Notes: a model not told the origin generated them from the sequence alone. A DNA stretch of 34,840 bases from Loigolactobacillus binensis (GCF_005405165.1 NZ_BJDN01000027.1:1-34840), one strand, 5' to 3'. Positions 1 through 6,473 are shown, counted from the stretch's first letter. Translations and numbers: made by a program.

Positions 1-11
1 GTCGTAACGAG

Positions 12-347
12 TTGGCATGTAAAAATTCCTTCCTTTTGAGAGATGATTTATTCATTATACCCTCTCTTAAAAGTTGTCTCAGGAATCAGCTTACATCCAA
101 TTTTATTACCCGTAAAGTCGGTAACTCGCTGGTTGTGACCATTCCCCAAAGCCTAAATGTTGCTGCTGGAGAGAAATTTTCCTTGCAGGCCAGTGATGAT
201 GGTACCATGTTACTGTATCGGCGGGACAAAAGTAATAACCCGTGGTTTAATGGTGAATTTGCTAATGTGGACTTTGATCGGCTGATTGATGAAGTTGGTG
301 ACTTAGGTGAGATTAACTCGTTGCCAGAGGAGCATGTTGAATGGTAG
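12..347 (+). CDS. MazE/AbrB-type antitoxin (start uncertain)
   Basis: This protein of about 111 residues is probably the antitoxin of a MazEF/PemIK-type module. The segment RKVGNSLVVTIPQSLNV (about residues 35-51) matches the SpoVT/AbrB swapped-hairpin DNA-binding fold of MazE, and the acidic tail (DFDRLIDEVGDLGEI) fits the part that wraps the toxin. In this family the antitoxin neutralises the toxin and represses its own operon. The first 30 or so residues do not resemble MazE. The listed TTG start has no good Shine-Dalgarno sequence and the frame is open to the window edge, so the N-terminus may lie upstream or be a fusion made by rearrangement. Its stop overlaps the ATG of the next, wrecked, toxin gene (ATG at 341), as in intact mazEF operons. 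Confidence 0.7.
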   Translation: MACKNSFLLRDDLFIIPSLKSCLRNQLTSNFITRKVGNSLVVTIPQSLNVAAGEKFSLQASDDGTMLLYRRDKSNNPWFNGEFANVDFDRLIDEVGDLGEINSLPEEHVEW

Positions 348-540
348 TCAAGTAAGGAGATATTTATTTTTATTGACGCAGAGCCACATGCGGGTGAGGA
401 ACGAGGGGGGCCATGATCCGAAACATGGCGGTATTATCACAGTGCAGGTGCAATGTTTTGCCTAGCGGGCACGTTAGTCAGGAAATAATCGGATTGTTAC
501 GTCAACGTGCAATCGATAATATTACGAATTATTTTAGTAG
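341..540 (+). pseudogene. mazF/pemK toxin remnant
   Basis: The ATG at 341 overlaps the antitoxin stop in the usual mazEF way, but codon 5 is TAA (353-355) where a MazF such as MVVKQGD would have CAA. A small insertion then shifts the frame at 'tatttttatt', after which FIDAEPHAGEERGG and, after one more slip in a run of G, HDPKHGGI can be read. These match the N-terminus of lactobacillar MazF endoribonucleases. The middle of the gene is missing. A helix-like tail (GHVSQEIIGLLRQRAIDN, about 469-522) is a plausible C-terminal end. One nonsense codon, two frameshifts and an internal deletion mean no functional toxin is made. This reading comes from frame-by-frame translation only. Confidence 0.7.
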
Positions 541-552
541 TTACACGTGTAA

Positions 553-590
553 CAAAAAAACACCACACTCAAAAAAGTGTGGCGTTTTAG
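553..590 (-). terminator. Rho-independent terminator of the DUF2922 gene
   Basis: On the minus strand ACGCCACACT pairs with AGTGTGGTGT around a T-rich loop and is followed by seven T. It sits just beyond the DUF2922 stop. A 14-bp perfect palindrome, GTTACACGTGTAAC (540-553), overlaps its end. Confidence 0.8.
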
Positions 591-602
591 GCGGGCATAA
601 TT

Positions 603-848
603 TTACTCAGCAGTTTCCTCAGCTGCTTCTTCACCGCCGAAAATTGGGGTGACTGTTCGTTCAACGTATTGCGCCTTAACAGGCAACGCGTACGGATTAA
701 CGGCTTCGACTTGGAACATTTTTAGTTCCGCGATGGTGGCCATGGCGGTTTTCACCGTGGTCTCATCCAAACTTTGTGCAGCGTAATTCAGCCGCATGTG
801 CTTGGTTTTGCCATTTTCGCTTTTAAATTCCATATCAAGTTGTTTCAT
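603..848 (-). CDS. DUF2922 family protein
   Basis: This small (81 aa) soluble protein has the DUF2922 pattern: an N-terminal beta strand with a Lys/Asn-rich turn (MEFKSENGKTKHMRL), a short helix containing LDETTVKTAMATIAELKMF, and a C-terminal strand ending TVTPIF followed by an acidic tail. The biochemical role of the family is unknown. In Firmicutes it is commonly paired with DUF1659 proteins, as it is here, where the DUF1659 gene lies upstream on the same strand. The start is supported by GGAGAG upstream of the ATG. A 280-bp gap holding a hairpin-forming repeat separates the two genes, so joint transcription from the promoter at 1421-1457 is likely but may be attenuated. The gene ends at a strong terminator. 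Confidence 0.75.
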   Translation of the reverse strand: MKQLDMEFKSENGKTKHMRLNYAAQSLDETTVKTAMATIAELKMFQVEAVNPYALPVKAQYVERTVTPIFGGEEAAEETAE

Positions 849-1015
849 GGGAAAGCTCCTCTCTGTAGCAGATTTATGTGGTAGTCGTGGTCAGATCAGC
901 GGTTAGGCCGATCATTTGCCACCAGCAGGTTGGACTGGCGGCAATTTTTTTAGGAAGGGGATAAGGCTTTTGTGTTTAGCAGAACTACGCTTAGTCATTC
1001 TAAGCTAGTTACAAT

Positions 1016-1128
1016 GTGGCCAATTAGGCAGGCTCCTCCGCTCAGCTACGCTAGGCGAACGATTTACTGCGTAAATCTTATCGTCTAGCTATGCTGATGC
1101 TCAGAGCCTAAACGCCTAATTGCCGCAC
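1016..1128. repeat. Dispersed hairpin-forming element, copy 1
   Basis: An imperfect long palindrome. The outer arms are CAATTAGGC (1021-1029) and GCCTAATTG (1114-1122), extended outwards by GTG.../...GCAC. The inner arms include GATTTAC-TGC-GTAAATC. A diverged second copy lies at about 26995-27108 and shares TCCGCT-AGCTACG on the left and CT-ATGCTCA plus GTC/CCGCACTCT on the right. Both copies sit in the space just after a gene. It could be a MITE- or REP-like repeat or a structured RNA element. It also fills most of the 849-1129 gap between the DUF1659 and DUF2922 genes. Confidence 0.65.
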
Positions 1129-1129
1129 T

Positions 1130-1333
1130 CTAGCCTTCGTAATCTTTGCGATCGTAGGTGACGGTGATGCAGGCGCTGTAACCTTCGTCGGCTAGGGTGG
1201 CGATTGTTTGGCCGAACTTGTCGAATTGTTCAATGGTGACGTCTTTGGCGATGTTGGTGAAGCGGTGGGTTGCTTCGCCATCAATGTTGTCACCGATCGT
1301 TTTGATTTCCAAGTTAGTTTTTTTCCAAGCCAT
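1130..1333 (-). CDS. DUF1659 family protein
   Basis: This 67-residue protein matches DUF1659 in size and layout: an N-terminal strand (MAWKKTNLEIKTIG), a central segment ending VTIEQFDKFGQTIATLAD, and a C-terminal strand (SACITVTYDRKDY). No activity is known for the family. The ATG has a good SD (GGAGG, read on the minus strand) at about 8 nt. The gene lies immediately downstream of the sigma-factor gene on the same strand but has its own promoter-like block (1421-1457), identical in its conserved parts to that of the replication operon at 3711. Its stop codon touches the hairpin element. Its leader is about 87 nt long, longer than that of the replication operon. Confidence 0.75.
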   Translation of the reverse strand: MAWKKTNLEIKTIGDNIDGEATHRFTNIAKDVTIEQFDKFGQTIATLADEGYSACITVTYDRKDYEG

Positions 1334-1420
1334 GTGATGACCTCCTCATCAAGTTTAGGATAGATTGCTGGTACGGCTAACTTTTTGAAGGTGATAAATG
1401 CGGCCGCAATTTTACCCTTC

Positions 1421-1457
1421 ACTTATATATACGTTTGAGCGTGCCGATTTGTCCCGC
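1421..1457 (-). promoter_or_regulatory. Shared special promoter, copy A (DUF1659 gene)
   Basis: Read on the minus strand: GCGGGACAAA (1457-1448), 8 nt (1447-1440), then CTCAAACGTATATATAAGT (1439-1421). Both boxes and the 8-nt spacing recur exactly at 3648-3684, while the 8 spacer bases are almost entirely different. It begins 6 nt beyond the sigma-factor stop. No other copy was found in the window. It does not look like a TTGACA/TATAAT promoter, which suggests an alternative sigma factor or an activator. Confidence 0.8.
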
Positions 1458-1462
1458 TGTTT

Positions 1463-1957
1463 TTAAAAAAAGTTGGCGATTTTGGCCAATAATTTTTTGC
1501 GGCGACGGTAAAGTGCGCTGTGACTGATTTTTAGCTGGCGACAAGTTTCGGGCACGGAGTCACTTTGGAGGTAGAGATGATCGAATAGTTGATTTTCTTG
1601 GCTGGTCAAATGGGTGATCAGTTCTTGAACGGCTAGGTAGTTGGTTAGATCGGCATCAGCGTAAGGTTCGGCTTTACATTGGTGGCTAAAATATTTGTTA
1701 TAGCATTGGTTTTTGCGCCAATAATCATAGATATGTTGGCATAATTTGGTGTACAAGTAGTTATTGCGGCTGATCTGCGGCGCCGACATTGCGGCGTACT
1801 GGCAATAGGCATCAACGTAGGCCAGCAGGCATTCTTGAAAAAAGTCGTCGTAATCAGCGCGTTCGCGAGTAATGTAGCAGTGTTTTAAGGCGCCGGCGAT
1901 CATTTTTTTGTCGTGTAGCGCGGCGGTAAATGCGGTGTTGATCAATTGATTTGTCAT
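1463..1957 (-). CDS. ComX/SigH-like alternative sigma factor
   Basis: A small sigma-70-family protein (164 aa). A region-2-like block, YDDFFQECLLAYVDAYCQY (about residues 36-54), should bind core polymerase and the -10 element. A region-4 helix-turn-helix, VPETCRQLKISHSALYRRRKKLL, lies near the C-terminus. Size and layout resemble the ComX/SigH-like factors of lactobacilli that control competence-type genes. The promoter of the DUF1659 gene starts right after its stop, and a ComK-like gene is divergent, so it probably heads a small regulon. Its own control region holds a 16-bp perfect palindrome (1985-2000) and a cre-like site (2096-2109). The ATG at 1957 follows AAAGG at about 9 nt. Confidence 0.75.
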   Translation of the reverse strand: MTNQLINTAFTAALHDKKMIAGALKHCYITRERADYDDFFQECLLAYVDAYCQYAAMSAPQISRNNYLYTKLCQHIYDYWRKNQCYNKYFSHQCKAEPYADADLTNYLAVQELITHLTSQENQLFDHLYLQSDSVPETCRQLKISHSALYRRRKKLLAKIANFF

Positions 1958-1984
1958 GGGATCACAACCTTTTCGTGTTAGTGA

Positions 1985-2000
1985 TCCTAGTCGACTAGGA
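1985..2000. promoter_or_regulatory. 16-bp perfect palindrome upstream of the sigma gene
   Basis: TCCTAGTCGACTAGGA is a perfect 8+8 inverted repeat, 28-43 nt upstream of the sigma-factor ATG, where a dimeric repressor or activator would sit. The binding protein is unknown. Confidence 0.5.
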
Positions 2001-2095
2001 CGCTATTAGCATACGCGCAGGCCGCATTTACTGACAAACAACGCTTTTCGGCAAAATGCAACGCTGCGAAATTGAATTGCTTTCTAGAAAGCGCT

Positions 2096-2109
2096 TTCTT
2101 AATACTGCT
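2096..2109. promoter_or_regulatory. cre-like CcpA site
   Basis: AGAAAGCGCTTTCT is a perfect palindrome matching the cre core, differing from an ideal TGAAAGCGCTTTCA only at the two outer bases. It lies in the 277-bp divergent region between the sigma gene and the comK-like gene, so carbon-source control of one or both is plausible. Confidence 0.55.
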
Positions 2110-2234
2110 TTAGCTTTTTTAATCCAGGGTTAATGAAATTTTTAGTAAATGGTTAACTGTTCCCAATTCAATAAGTTTTTGCTTATGCTAAACTGATAAT
2201 TGACGCTGTTTAAGCGATCAATTGGAGGGATCAA

Positions 2235-3047
2235 ATGAAGCAACGACCAAAGGGGTTACCGAAGAATTGTTTCTATTATGATTTGGCGGCGATTGCTGCT
2301 GATATGGAAGGAGCTGAATTATGTTCGGAATTTGCGATCAAGGCGACAACGATTTTTGTTGGGCATTTGCCTAGCGCCAGGGAAATTGCTGGGCAAACTT
2401 ACCGCACGGCGGTGATCGATGTGTCGGGGCAGCTGGTTCTGTGCACGCAGACCACGTTGGCTTTGATGACGGCTTACAGTAAAAGTAATACGGTGACGTG
2501 CCGGTTATCGCGGTGGATGGCCTGGAAATTAGGGTTACAGAACTATCCGTATTTTCACGGTGAAAATTCTTTTGTGCCGGATGCAAGTCCTAAGCGGCAA
2601 CAGGTATCCTGGGTGGGTAGTCGCTGGTATTCTAGTATGCGCGCAGTTGCTGGCGGGACGCTGGTCACATTTAGTCGTGATCAACAGCAGCCAAAAGTTG
2701 TGGTGCATGTGGCGTTAAGCGCGCCGCGTTTGACCACCCAGTTAGCGTTGGTGCGGGAATTTTTAAGTGCGTTCCAGCGCTTAGTGCAGCAGGGATTTCA
2801 GGAAATGTTGCCGGCAAGTAGCTGCCACTTGGTTTTACCAGTTAATTTGCCTGCGCTGGCGCCGACGGATTTTCCGTTGGTACAGGCCAAGCAACTGCGC
2901 CAATTTATTTTTGCCTGTCACGACGATGATCTTTGTCAGTTAGTGGATGGCTATGAAATGTCGGTGCGGGAAGCGCAGCAGGTGGCCGATTATCACGTCC
3001 GCGCGCCGCGGGAGTTAAAGCTGCAGGCGCGAACTGATGAGCAGTAG
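2235..3047 (+). CDS. ComK-like competence transcription factor
   Basis: A 270-residue protein whose central part has the ComK layout: LVLCTQTTLALMTAYSKS, a YPYFHGENSFVPDASPKRQQ segment, then VSWVGSRWYSS followed by a strand with VTFS and a helix-rich part beginning LVREFLSAFQRL. ComK proteins bind AT-rich K-boxes and activate DNA-uptake genes. This one is longer than B. subtilis ComK (192 aa), with an extra C-terminal tail of about 60 residues. The ATG follows TGGAGGG with good spacing. It is divergent from the sigma factor and upstream of the repeat array and replication operon, so it may act with the sigma factor there. No close homologue could be checked; assignment rests on motif spacing and the competence-type neighbour. 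Confidence 0.65.
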   Translation: MKQRPKGLPKNCFYYDLAAIAADMEGAELCSEFAIKATTIFVGHLPSAREIAGQTYRTAVIDVSGQLVLCTQTTLALMTAYSKSNTVTCRLSRWMAWKLGLQNYPYFHGENSFVPDASPKRQQVSWVGSRWYSSMRAVAGGTLVTFSRDQQQPKVVVHVALSAPRLTTQLALVREFLSAFQRLVQQGFQEMLPASSCHLVLPVNLPALAPTDFPLVQAKQLRQFIFACHDDDLCQLVDGYEMSVREAQQVADYHVRAPRELKLQARTDEQ

Positions 3048-3123
3048 ATTATTGGTGCGCAGATCTACTGCAGGTGCAGTTAGTGCAAACCGTGTTGTTT
3101 TGAACGCCGCTATCAGTGACGTC

Positions 3124-3548
3124 AGATCAAGTGCAGTGGTTTTCGGAGCCAACAGGTTGGCTGTCAAATCAAATGGTATTGGCTTTCAGATCCAGCAAGG
3201 TTGGATCTGAGATCAAGTGCCGGTAGTTTTCGGGTCTAATAGGTTGATGTTAGATCAAGTGCAGTGGTTTTCAGATCCTAGCGTATTGGACGTGAGATCA
3301 GATGTCGTTGGTTTTCAGATCTAACAGATTGGCTTTCAGATCAAATGGTGTTAGCTTGCAGATCCAGCAGGTTGGACATGAGATCAAATATCGTTGGCTT
3401 TCAGATCCAACCTACCGGACGTTAGATCATGTGCTGCTGAGCTCAGTGCTAATGCCGGTGATGTTAAATCAACATCTCTTGGATCTTAAGTCCAACACGT
3501 TGGATGTTAGATCAGTTAGGTTGGCCCTCAGATCCAAATCGGCTGAGC
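3124..3548. repeat. Iteron-like tandem array: ten 42-44 bp units of two 21-22 bp halves
   Basis: Units start at 3124, 3166, 3210, 3252, 3295, 3338, 3381, 3424, 3466 and 3509 (spacings 42, 44, 42, 43, 43, 43, 43, 42, 43), nearly all beginning AGATCA. In most units a second half starts 21-22 bp later with AGATCC, so the true period is about 21.5 bp, two helical turns. The B half contains the palindrome CCAAC-AG-GTTGG, best in unit 1. Copies are degenerate and unit 8 is weakest. The period is not a multiple of three, so the frames that happen to be open here are not genes. Placement just before a DnaD/DnaB operon suggests an origin with iterons or a multi-site operator. It occupies most of the gene-free stretch 3048-3710. 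Confidence 0.8.
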
Positions 3549-3577
3549 ACCGCCACAAGTTGTGACCAGTTATACTG

Positions 3578-3638
3578 AAAAAATAAAGTTAAGCCAACGC
3601 CGTTAAATCAGCGTTTATGGCTTAACTTTATTTTTTTT
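3578..3638. terminator. Bidirectional terminator between the repeats and the replication promoter
   Basis: A long stem: AAAATAAAGTTAAGCCA on the left pairs with TGGCTTAACTTTATTTT on the right, with AACGC/GCGTT extending it inwards. It is flanked by A and T runs, so it can work in both directions. It ends 10 nt before the special promoter and insulates the replication operon from upstream transcription. Confidence 0.85.
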
Positions 3639-3647
3639 GCAAAAAAA

Positions 3648-3684
3648 GCGGGACAAAAGCGGTTGCTCAAACGTATATATAAGT
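3648..3684 (+). promoter_or_regulatory. Shared special promoter, copy B (replication operon)
   Basis: GCGGGACAAA (3648-3657), 8 nt, CTCAAACGTATATATAAGT (3666-3684). Both boxes are base-for-base identical to the copy at 1457-1421. The second box ends 26 nt before the ATG of the DnaD-like gene, a good distance for a -10 element and start site. The SD (TTTGGAGG, 3695-3702) follows. Confidence 0.8.
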
Positions 3685-3710
3685 GACTAGAACATTTGGA
3701 GGCGTCGTGA

Positions 3711-4562
3711 ATGAAAACCTTACTTAAAATCCCCACCAATTTATTTGAATTACCAGAATTTATTAAACTCACTCAGTTGGCTAAAAATGATCAGCAAGTC
3801 CGTACCGCACAGTTGTTGTGGTTGCGCCTGGCTTGTGCCGCGGGACGTACCGGCCATGATGGTTACGTCACGGATCCCACTGCTGCGCCGTTGACTAAGC
3901 ACGCGCTGGCGGGGCTGGTTAATTTGACGCGGGGTGCGTATGCGGCGGAGTTATTGCAGCTGCTGCTTCAGGCTGACTTGCTACAACGTCAGGCAGACGG
4001 TCACTACCAGATCAGTCACTGGGAACGGTATGCGTTGACCGACTGCGCGCCGAATTATCACGGTCTATTTAAGTTTGACACGCCGGCCACGGCTAACGCC
4101 ACGCCACCAACGCCGTTGCAGCAATACACCCCTGAACAACGCACCAAATTAGTGGCGACCACCGGCAAAATTTTGGCTTATCTGCAGCAGCAGTCGGGTA
4201 AGCAATTTAGCAACGAGCCGCCAACGCAGCAATTATTGGCGAATTTATTTGCCCAAAAGGTGACCGTCAAACAGATCAAGTGGGTGATCGATTGGAAGTG
4301 TAAGGATTGGTATGGCGGTGATTTTTGGAAGTTTGTGCGGCCGCAGACGTTGTTCGGGCCGAAGTTTACGCAGTATTTGTTGGAGGCGCCGCCGGAACCA
4401 ACTGCGCGGCCAGCGGCGGGACCGACGCGGCACCAGTATTTGCGGGATCTGTTTGAAATGAGTTGTGGTGATATTGAAACGATTTTGTGGCGGGCGGCCG
4501 ACGAAAAGGTGACGGTAACCCGAGCAGAAGTGGAGGCGATCGGTCGTGAGCTTGGACACTAA
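3711..4562 (+). CDS. DnaD-like phage-type replisome organiser
   Basis: A 283-residue protein, probably a replication initiator or helicase-loader partner. The N-terminal third looks like the winged-helix region of phage replisome organisers (KIPTNLFELPEFIKLTQLA, then a helix-rich stretch ending in YQISHWERY). The segment from about residue 145 to 220 (ILAYLQQQSGKQF ... WKCKDWYGGDFWKFVRPQTLFGPKF) has the conserved C-terminal domain of phage replication proteins (Phg_2220_C type; the W-K-F-RP-TLF block is diagnostic). A Pro/Ala-rich linker leads to a final helical part. The gene is first in an operon under the special promoter and overlaps the helicase gene by 17 bp, implying translational coupling. 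Codon use is GC-rich like the chromosome, so it does not look like a recent phage arrival. Confidence 0.75.
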   Translation: MKTLLKIPTNLFELPEFIKLTQLAKNDQQVRTAQLLWLRLACAAGRTGHDGYVTDPTAAPLTKHALAGLVNLTRGAYAAELLQLLLQADLLQRQADGHYQISHWERYALTDCAPNYHGLFKFDTPATANATPPTPLQQYTPEQRTKLVATTGKILAYLQQQSGKQFSNEPPTQQLLANLFAQKVTVKQIKWVIDWKCKDWYGGDFWKFVRPQTLFGPKFTQYLLEAPPEPTARPAAGPTRHQYLRDLFEMSCGDIETILWRAADEKVTVTRAEVEAIGRELGH

Positions 4563-5874
4563 TGTGGTGCATTATTTGTTACATCATCCGGCGGCGATCA
4601 AAACCACCGCCATTGCTCCGGAATGGTTTGATGGTAAAAGCTGTCGCGAGTTGGTCACTTTTTTGATCAATGATCCGGGGCCTTACCGGAATTTTGTTGA
4701 ACTGCAGCGGCGGTTTCAAGCGGCCTATCCGTTGGCCTTTGAGGCGGTGGAGTGGCAGCAATTTGAGCAGCCGTTTGATGCGTTGCCGGTTTTTGAAGAC
4801 AGTGTGCAGGCAGCACATTTTTGGTACCAACAGGGCGTCACGCAATTGGCGGCTCAGGCCTATGTTGCCACGCCAAGTGCCGAAAATTTAGCGGCGCTTC
4901 AGGCGCACAGCCGCCAGTTAACGGCACTTAACGCGCCGCCAACGCCCACGCAGCCGATCCGCGAGCACGGTGCCGCGCTGCTGGCGGCCTTGGATGAGCC
5001 GCAACCGGTGGGCATTAAAACATTTACCAACGTGGATTCAATGTTTAACGGTGGCCTGCGCGGCGGCGTATTGTGGACCATCGGCGCCCGCCCCGGCGTT
5101 GGTAAATCAGCTTTTGCCCTGAATTTGATCGAGCAGGCTTTGAAATTAAACACGAATTTGACGGTGGACCTATTTTCACTGGAAATGACCGCCAGCGCTA
5201 ACTATCAGCGGATCGTGGCTTGTGAAACCGGGGTGACCGCCGGCAAATTCACTAATCCATACGGCATGAGCGCCGCCGAGAAACAGTTGGTGCGGGCCGG
5301 CGTGGCCCAGCTCGACCAACAGCGGTTACTGCTCCACGATAAGCTGTTAGTGCTGCCGCAGATCATTAAAGTGATCCGCGCCCGTGCCGCCAAGGCCGCG
5401 CCAGGAACGTATCTAGCAGTGATCGACTATTTACAGATCATTAGTTTGGATCGCGTGGCGGCCCGCCATGATCGGCGGCAGGAGATCGAAACCATCACCC
5501 GCGAGCTAAAATTACTGACCAACGAGCTTAACATCCCGCTGATTTTATTTTCACAGTTGAACCGGGAGCTGGAAAAGCGCGGCGAGCGCACACCACAATT
5601 AGCCGATCTACGGGATTCAGGCAGTATCGAGCAGGATTCCAACACCGTCAGTTTTCTCTATCCAGTTAGTGCCGAAGAAGAACGCAAGCAAGTGCGCCAT
5701 TTGAATTTGATTTTCCGCAAAAACCGTTCCGGTTGTTTAGCTGAGTTAGCATTCACGTTCACCCCGGCACAAATGCGCTTCACCCCACAGTTGGTGCTGG
5801 ATACGCTGATCCCAGCAGGCGACGGCGCGGTGAAAATGCAAGCCGACGTGGTCCCGCCGGAGCTCAGACATTAA
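4546..5874 (+). CDS. DnaB-type replicative helicase
   Basis: A RecA-fold hexameric 5'-3' helicase of 442 residues. The N-terminal part (residues 1-100) is a short DnaB N-domain-like helical region. The ATPase core starts near residue 165 with Walker A GARPGVGKSAF (K187), followed by DLFSLEMT, Walker B LAVIDYLQII (about residues 288-297), LILFSQLNRELEKR, and LADLRDSGSIEQDSNTVSFL with the arginine-finger region. It starts with GTG inside the DnaD-like gene, and this start fits the family (MSLDTNVVHYLL). The chromosomal dnaB/dnaC helicase of lactobacilli normally lies beside rplI, so this is probably an extra, phage- or plasmid-type copy paired with its own organiser. Expression should follow the special promoter at 3648. 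Confidence 0.88.
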   Translation: MSLDTNVVHYLLHHPAAIKTTAIAPEWFDGKSCRELVTFLINDPGPYRNFVELQRRFQAAYPLAFEAVEWQQFEQPFDALPVFEDSVQAAHFWYQQGVTQLAAQAYVATPSAENLAALQAHSRQLTALNAPPTPTQPIREHGAALLAALDEPQPVGIKTFTNVDSMFNGGLRGGVLWTIGARPGVGKSAFALNLIEQALKLNTNLTVDLFSLEMTASANYQRIVACETGVTAGKFTNPYGMSAAEKQLVRAGVAQLDQQRLLLHDKLLVLPQIIKVIRARAAKAAPGTYLAVIDYLQIISLDRVAARHDRRQEIETITRELKLLTNELNIPLILFSQLNRELEKRGERTPQLADLRDSGSIEQDSNTVSFLYPVSAEEERKQVRHLNLIFRKNRSGCLAELAFTFTPAQMRFTPQLVLDTLIPAGDGAVKMQADVVPPELRH

Positions 5875-5936
5875 GGCTAATTTACGGTTATGGCGCGACG
5901 GTTAGCGCTAGATACGGATATTAAGGAGGTGATTGG

Positions 5937-6122
5937 ATGGTGGAAACATTACCGGTTAGCACGGCGAAAACCCATTTGAACCAGTTGGTGCGCCAGTTGG
6001 ACCGTACCGACAGCGCCGTGGTGATCCGCAATATGCGCACTAATGATTGTGTGGTGCTGCTAGCGGCGCATAAATGGCAGCGCGAATTAGAGCAGCTGTT
6101 GGACTGTGAACTACAACTATAG
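5937..6122 (+). CDS. Phd/YefM-like antitoxin without a toxin
   Basis: A 61-residue protein with the Phd/YefM N-terminal fold: VSTAKTHLNQLVRQLDRTDSAVVIRN, then NDCVVLLAAHKWQRELEQL. The family binds DNA as a dimer and neutralises Doc/YoeB/RelE toxins. It is shorter than typical YefM (about 80-90 aa), so the toxin-binding C-terminus is short. The next gene does not look like a Doc or RelE toxin. It may instead be an autoregulator of the replication operon. The SD, TAAGGAGGTGAT, is a near-perfect complement of the 16S 3' end, so strong translation is expected. Confidence 0.65.
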   Translation: MVETLPVSTAKTHLNQLVRQLDRTDSAVVIRNMRTNDCVVLLAAHKWQRELEQLLDCELQL

Positions 6123-6133
6123 GAGGCGACTTA

Positions 6134-6349
6134 ATGACTGATTTAGGCGTACCATTAGTTCCAGAATTGGCCAAGCATGATTTTTTGGATCGACCGTTAC
6201 AATTGGAAGATGAGCTGTATCGTTTAGGTGAATTTTTATACAAAAAGGCCGATGCCGCTGAATTTCTCCAATTTCTGCAGTTTCTATGCCAGAATCGTAG
6301 CAGTGCCGCGGGCATTTTGCGGTTATTAGGGGCGGAAAAATTGGTGTGA
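6134..6349 (+). CDS. Small unknown protein, last gene of the replication operon
   Basis: A 71-residue protein I do not recognise. It is predicted to be mostly helical, with an acidic amphipathic stretch (LEDELYRLGEFLYKK) followed by AAEFLQFLQFLCQNR. There is no membrane segment or signal peptide. It begins 11 nt after the Phd-like gene with a good SD (AGGAGG), so it belongs to the same transcript, and a terminator follows at 6371. Position after an antitoxin-like gene raises the idea of a toxin, but nothing in the sequence supports a toxin fold. Confidence 0.6.
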   Translation: MTDLGVPLVPELAKHDFLDRPLQLEDELYRLGEFLYKKADAAEFLQFLQFLCQNRSSAAGILRLLGAEKLV

Positions 6350-6370
6350 GTGGTGTTTGGACACATGTGC

Positions 6371-6398
6371 AAGCGCTTGGCGGTAGCCGGCGCTTTTT
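6371..6398 (+). terminator. Terminator of the replication operon
   Basis: AAGCGC-tt-GGC-ggta-GCC-g-GCGCTTTTT: a compact GC-rich hairpin followed by five T, 22 bp after the last stop. Confidence 0.75.
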
Positions 6399-6429
6399 GC
6401 GTGGTGGTGTATTACTAACGTGACCACTT

Positions 6430-6473
6430 GATCAAAACCGTATTTGCGGCTAATACTTAACAGCGTTTTGATC
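6430..6473. repeat. Inverted repeat with 26-nt loop in a gene-free stretch
   Basis: GATCAAAAC (6430-6438) is repeated inverted as GTTTTGATC (6465-6473). It has no T run beyond it and no obvious role. It lies in the stretch 6350-6736, which otherwise holds a terminator on each side and an orphan promoter. Confidence 0.4.

Noticed and set aside
413..652. Plus-strand open frame after the antitoxin
   Set aside because: It crosses the terminator and the end of the minus-strand DUF2922 gene. Only its early part reflects the mazF remnant in a shifted frame.
1192..1422. Minus-strand 76-codon frame starting in the shared promoter
   Set aside because: It would begin at a GTG inside the promoter box and overlaps the well-supported DUF1659 gene in another frame. 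The 5' leader explains it.
3124..3548. CRISPR array
   Set aside because: There are no unique spacers between identical repeats; units are degenerate and adjoining, and no cas genes are near.
3302..3565. Open frame of 87 codons within the repeat array
   Set aside because: It is made of 42-44 bp units not divisible by three, has no SD, and the peptide has no recognisable fold. The repeats explain it.
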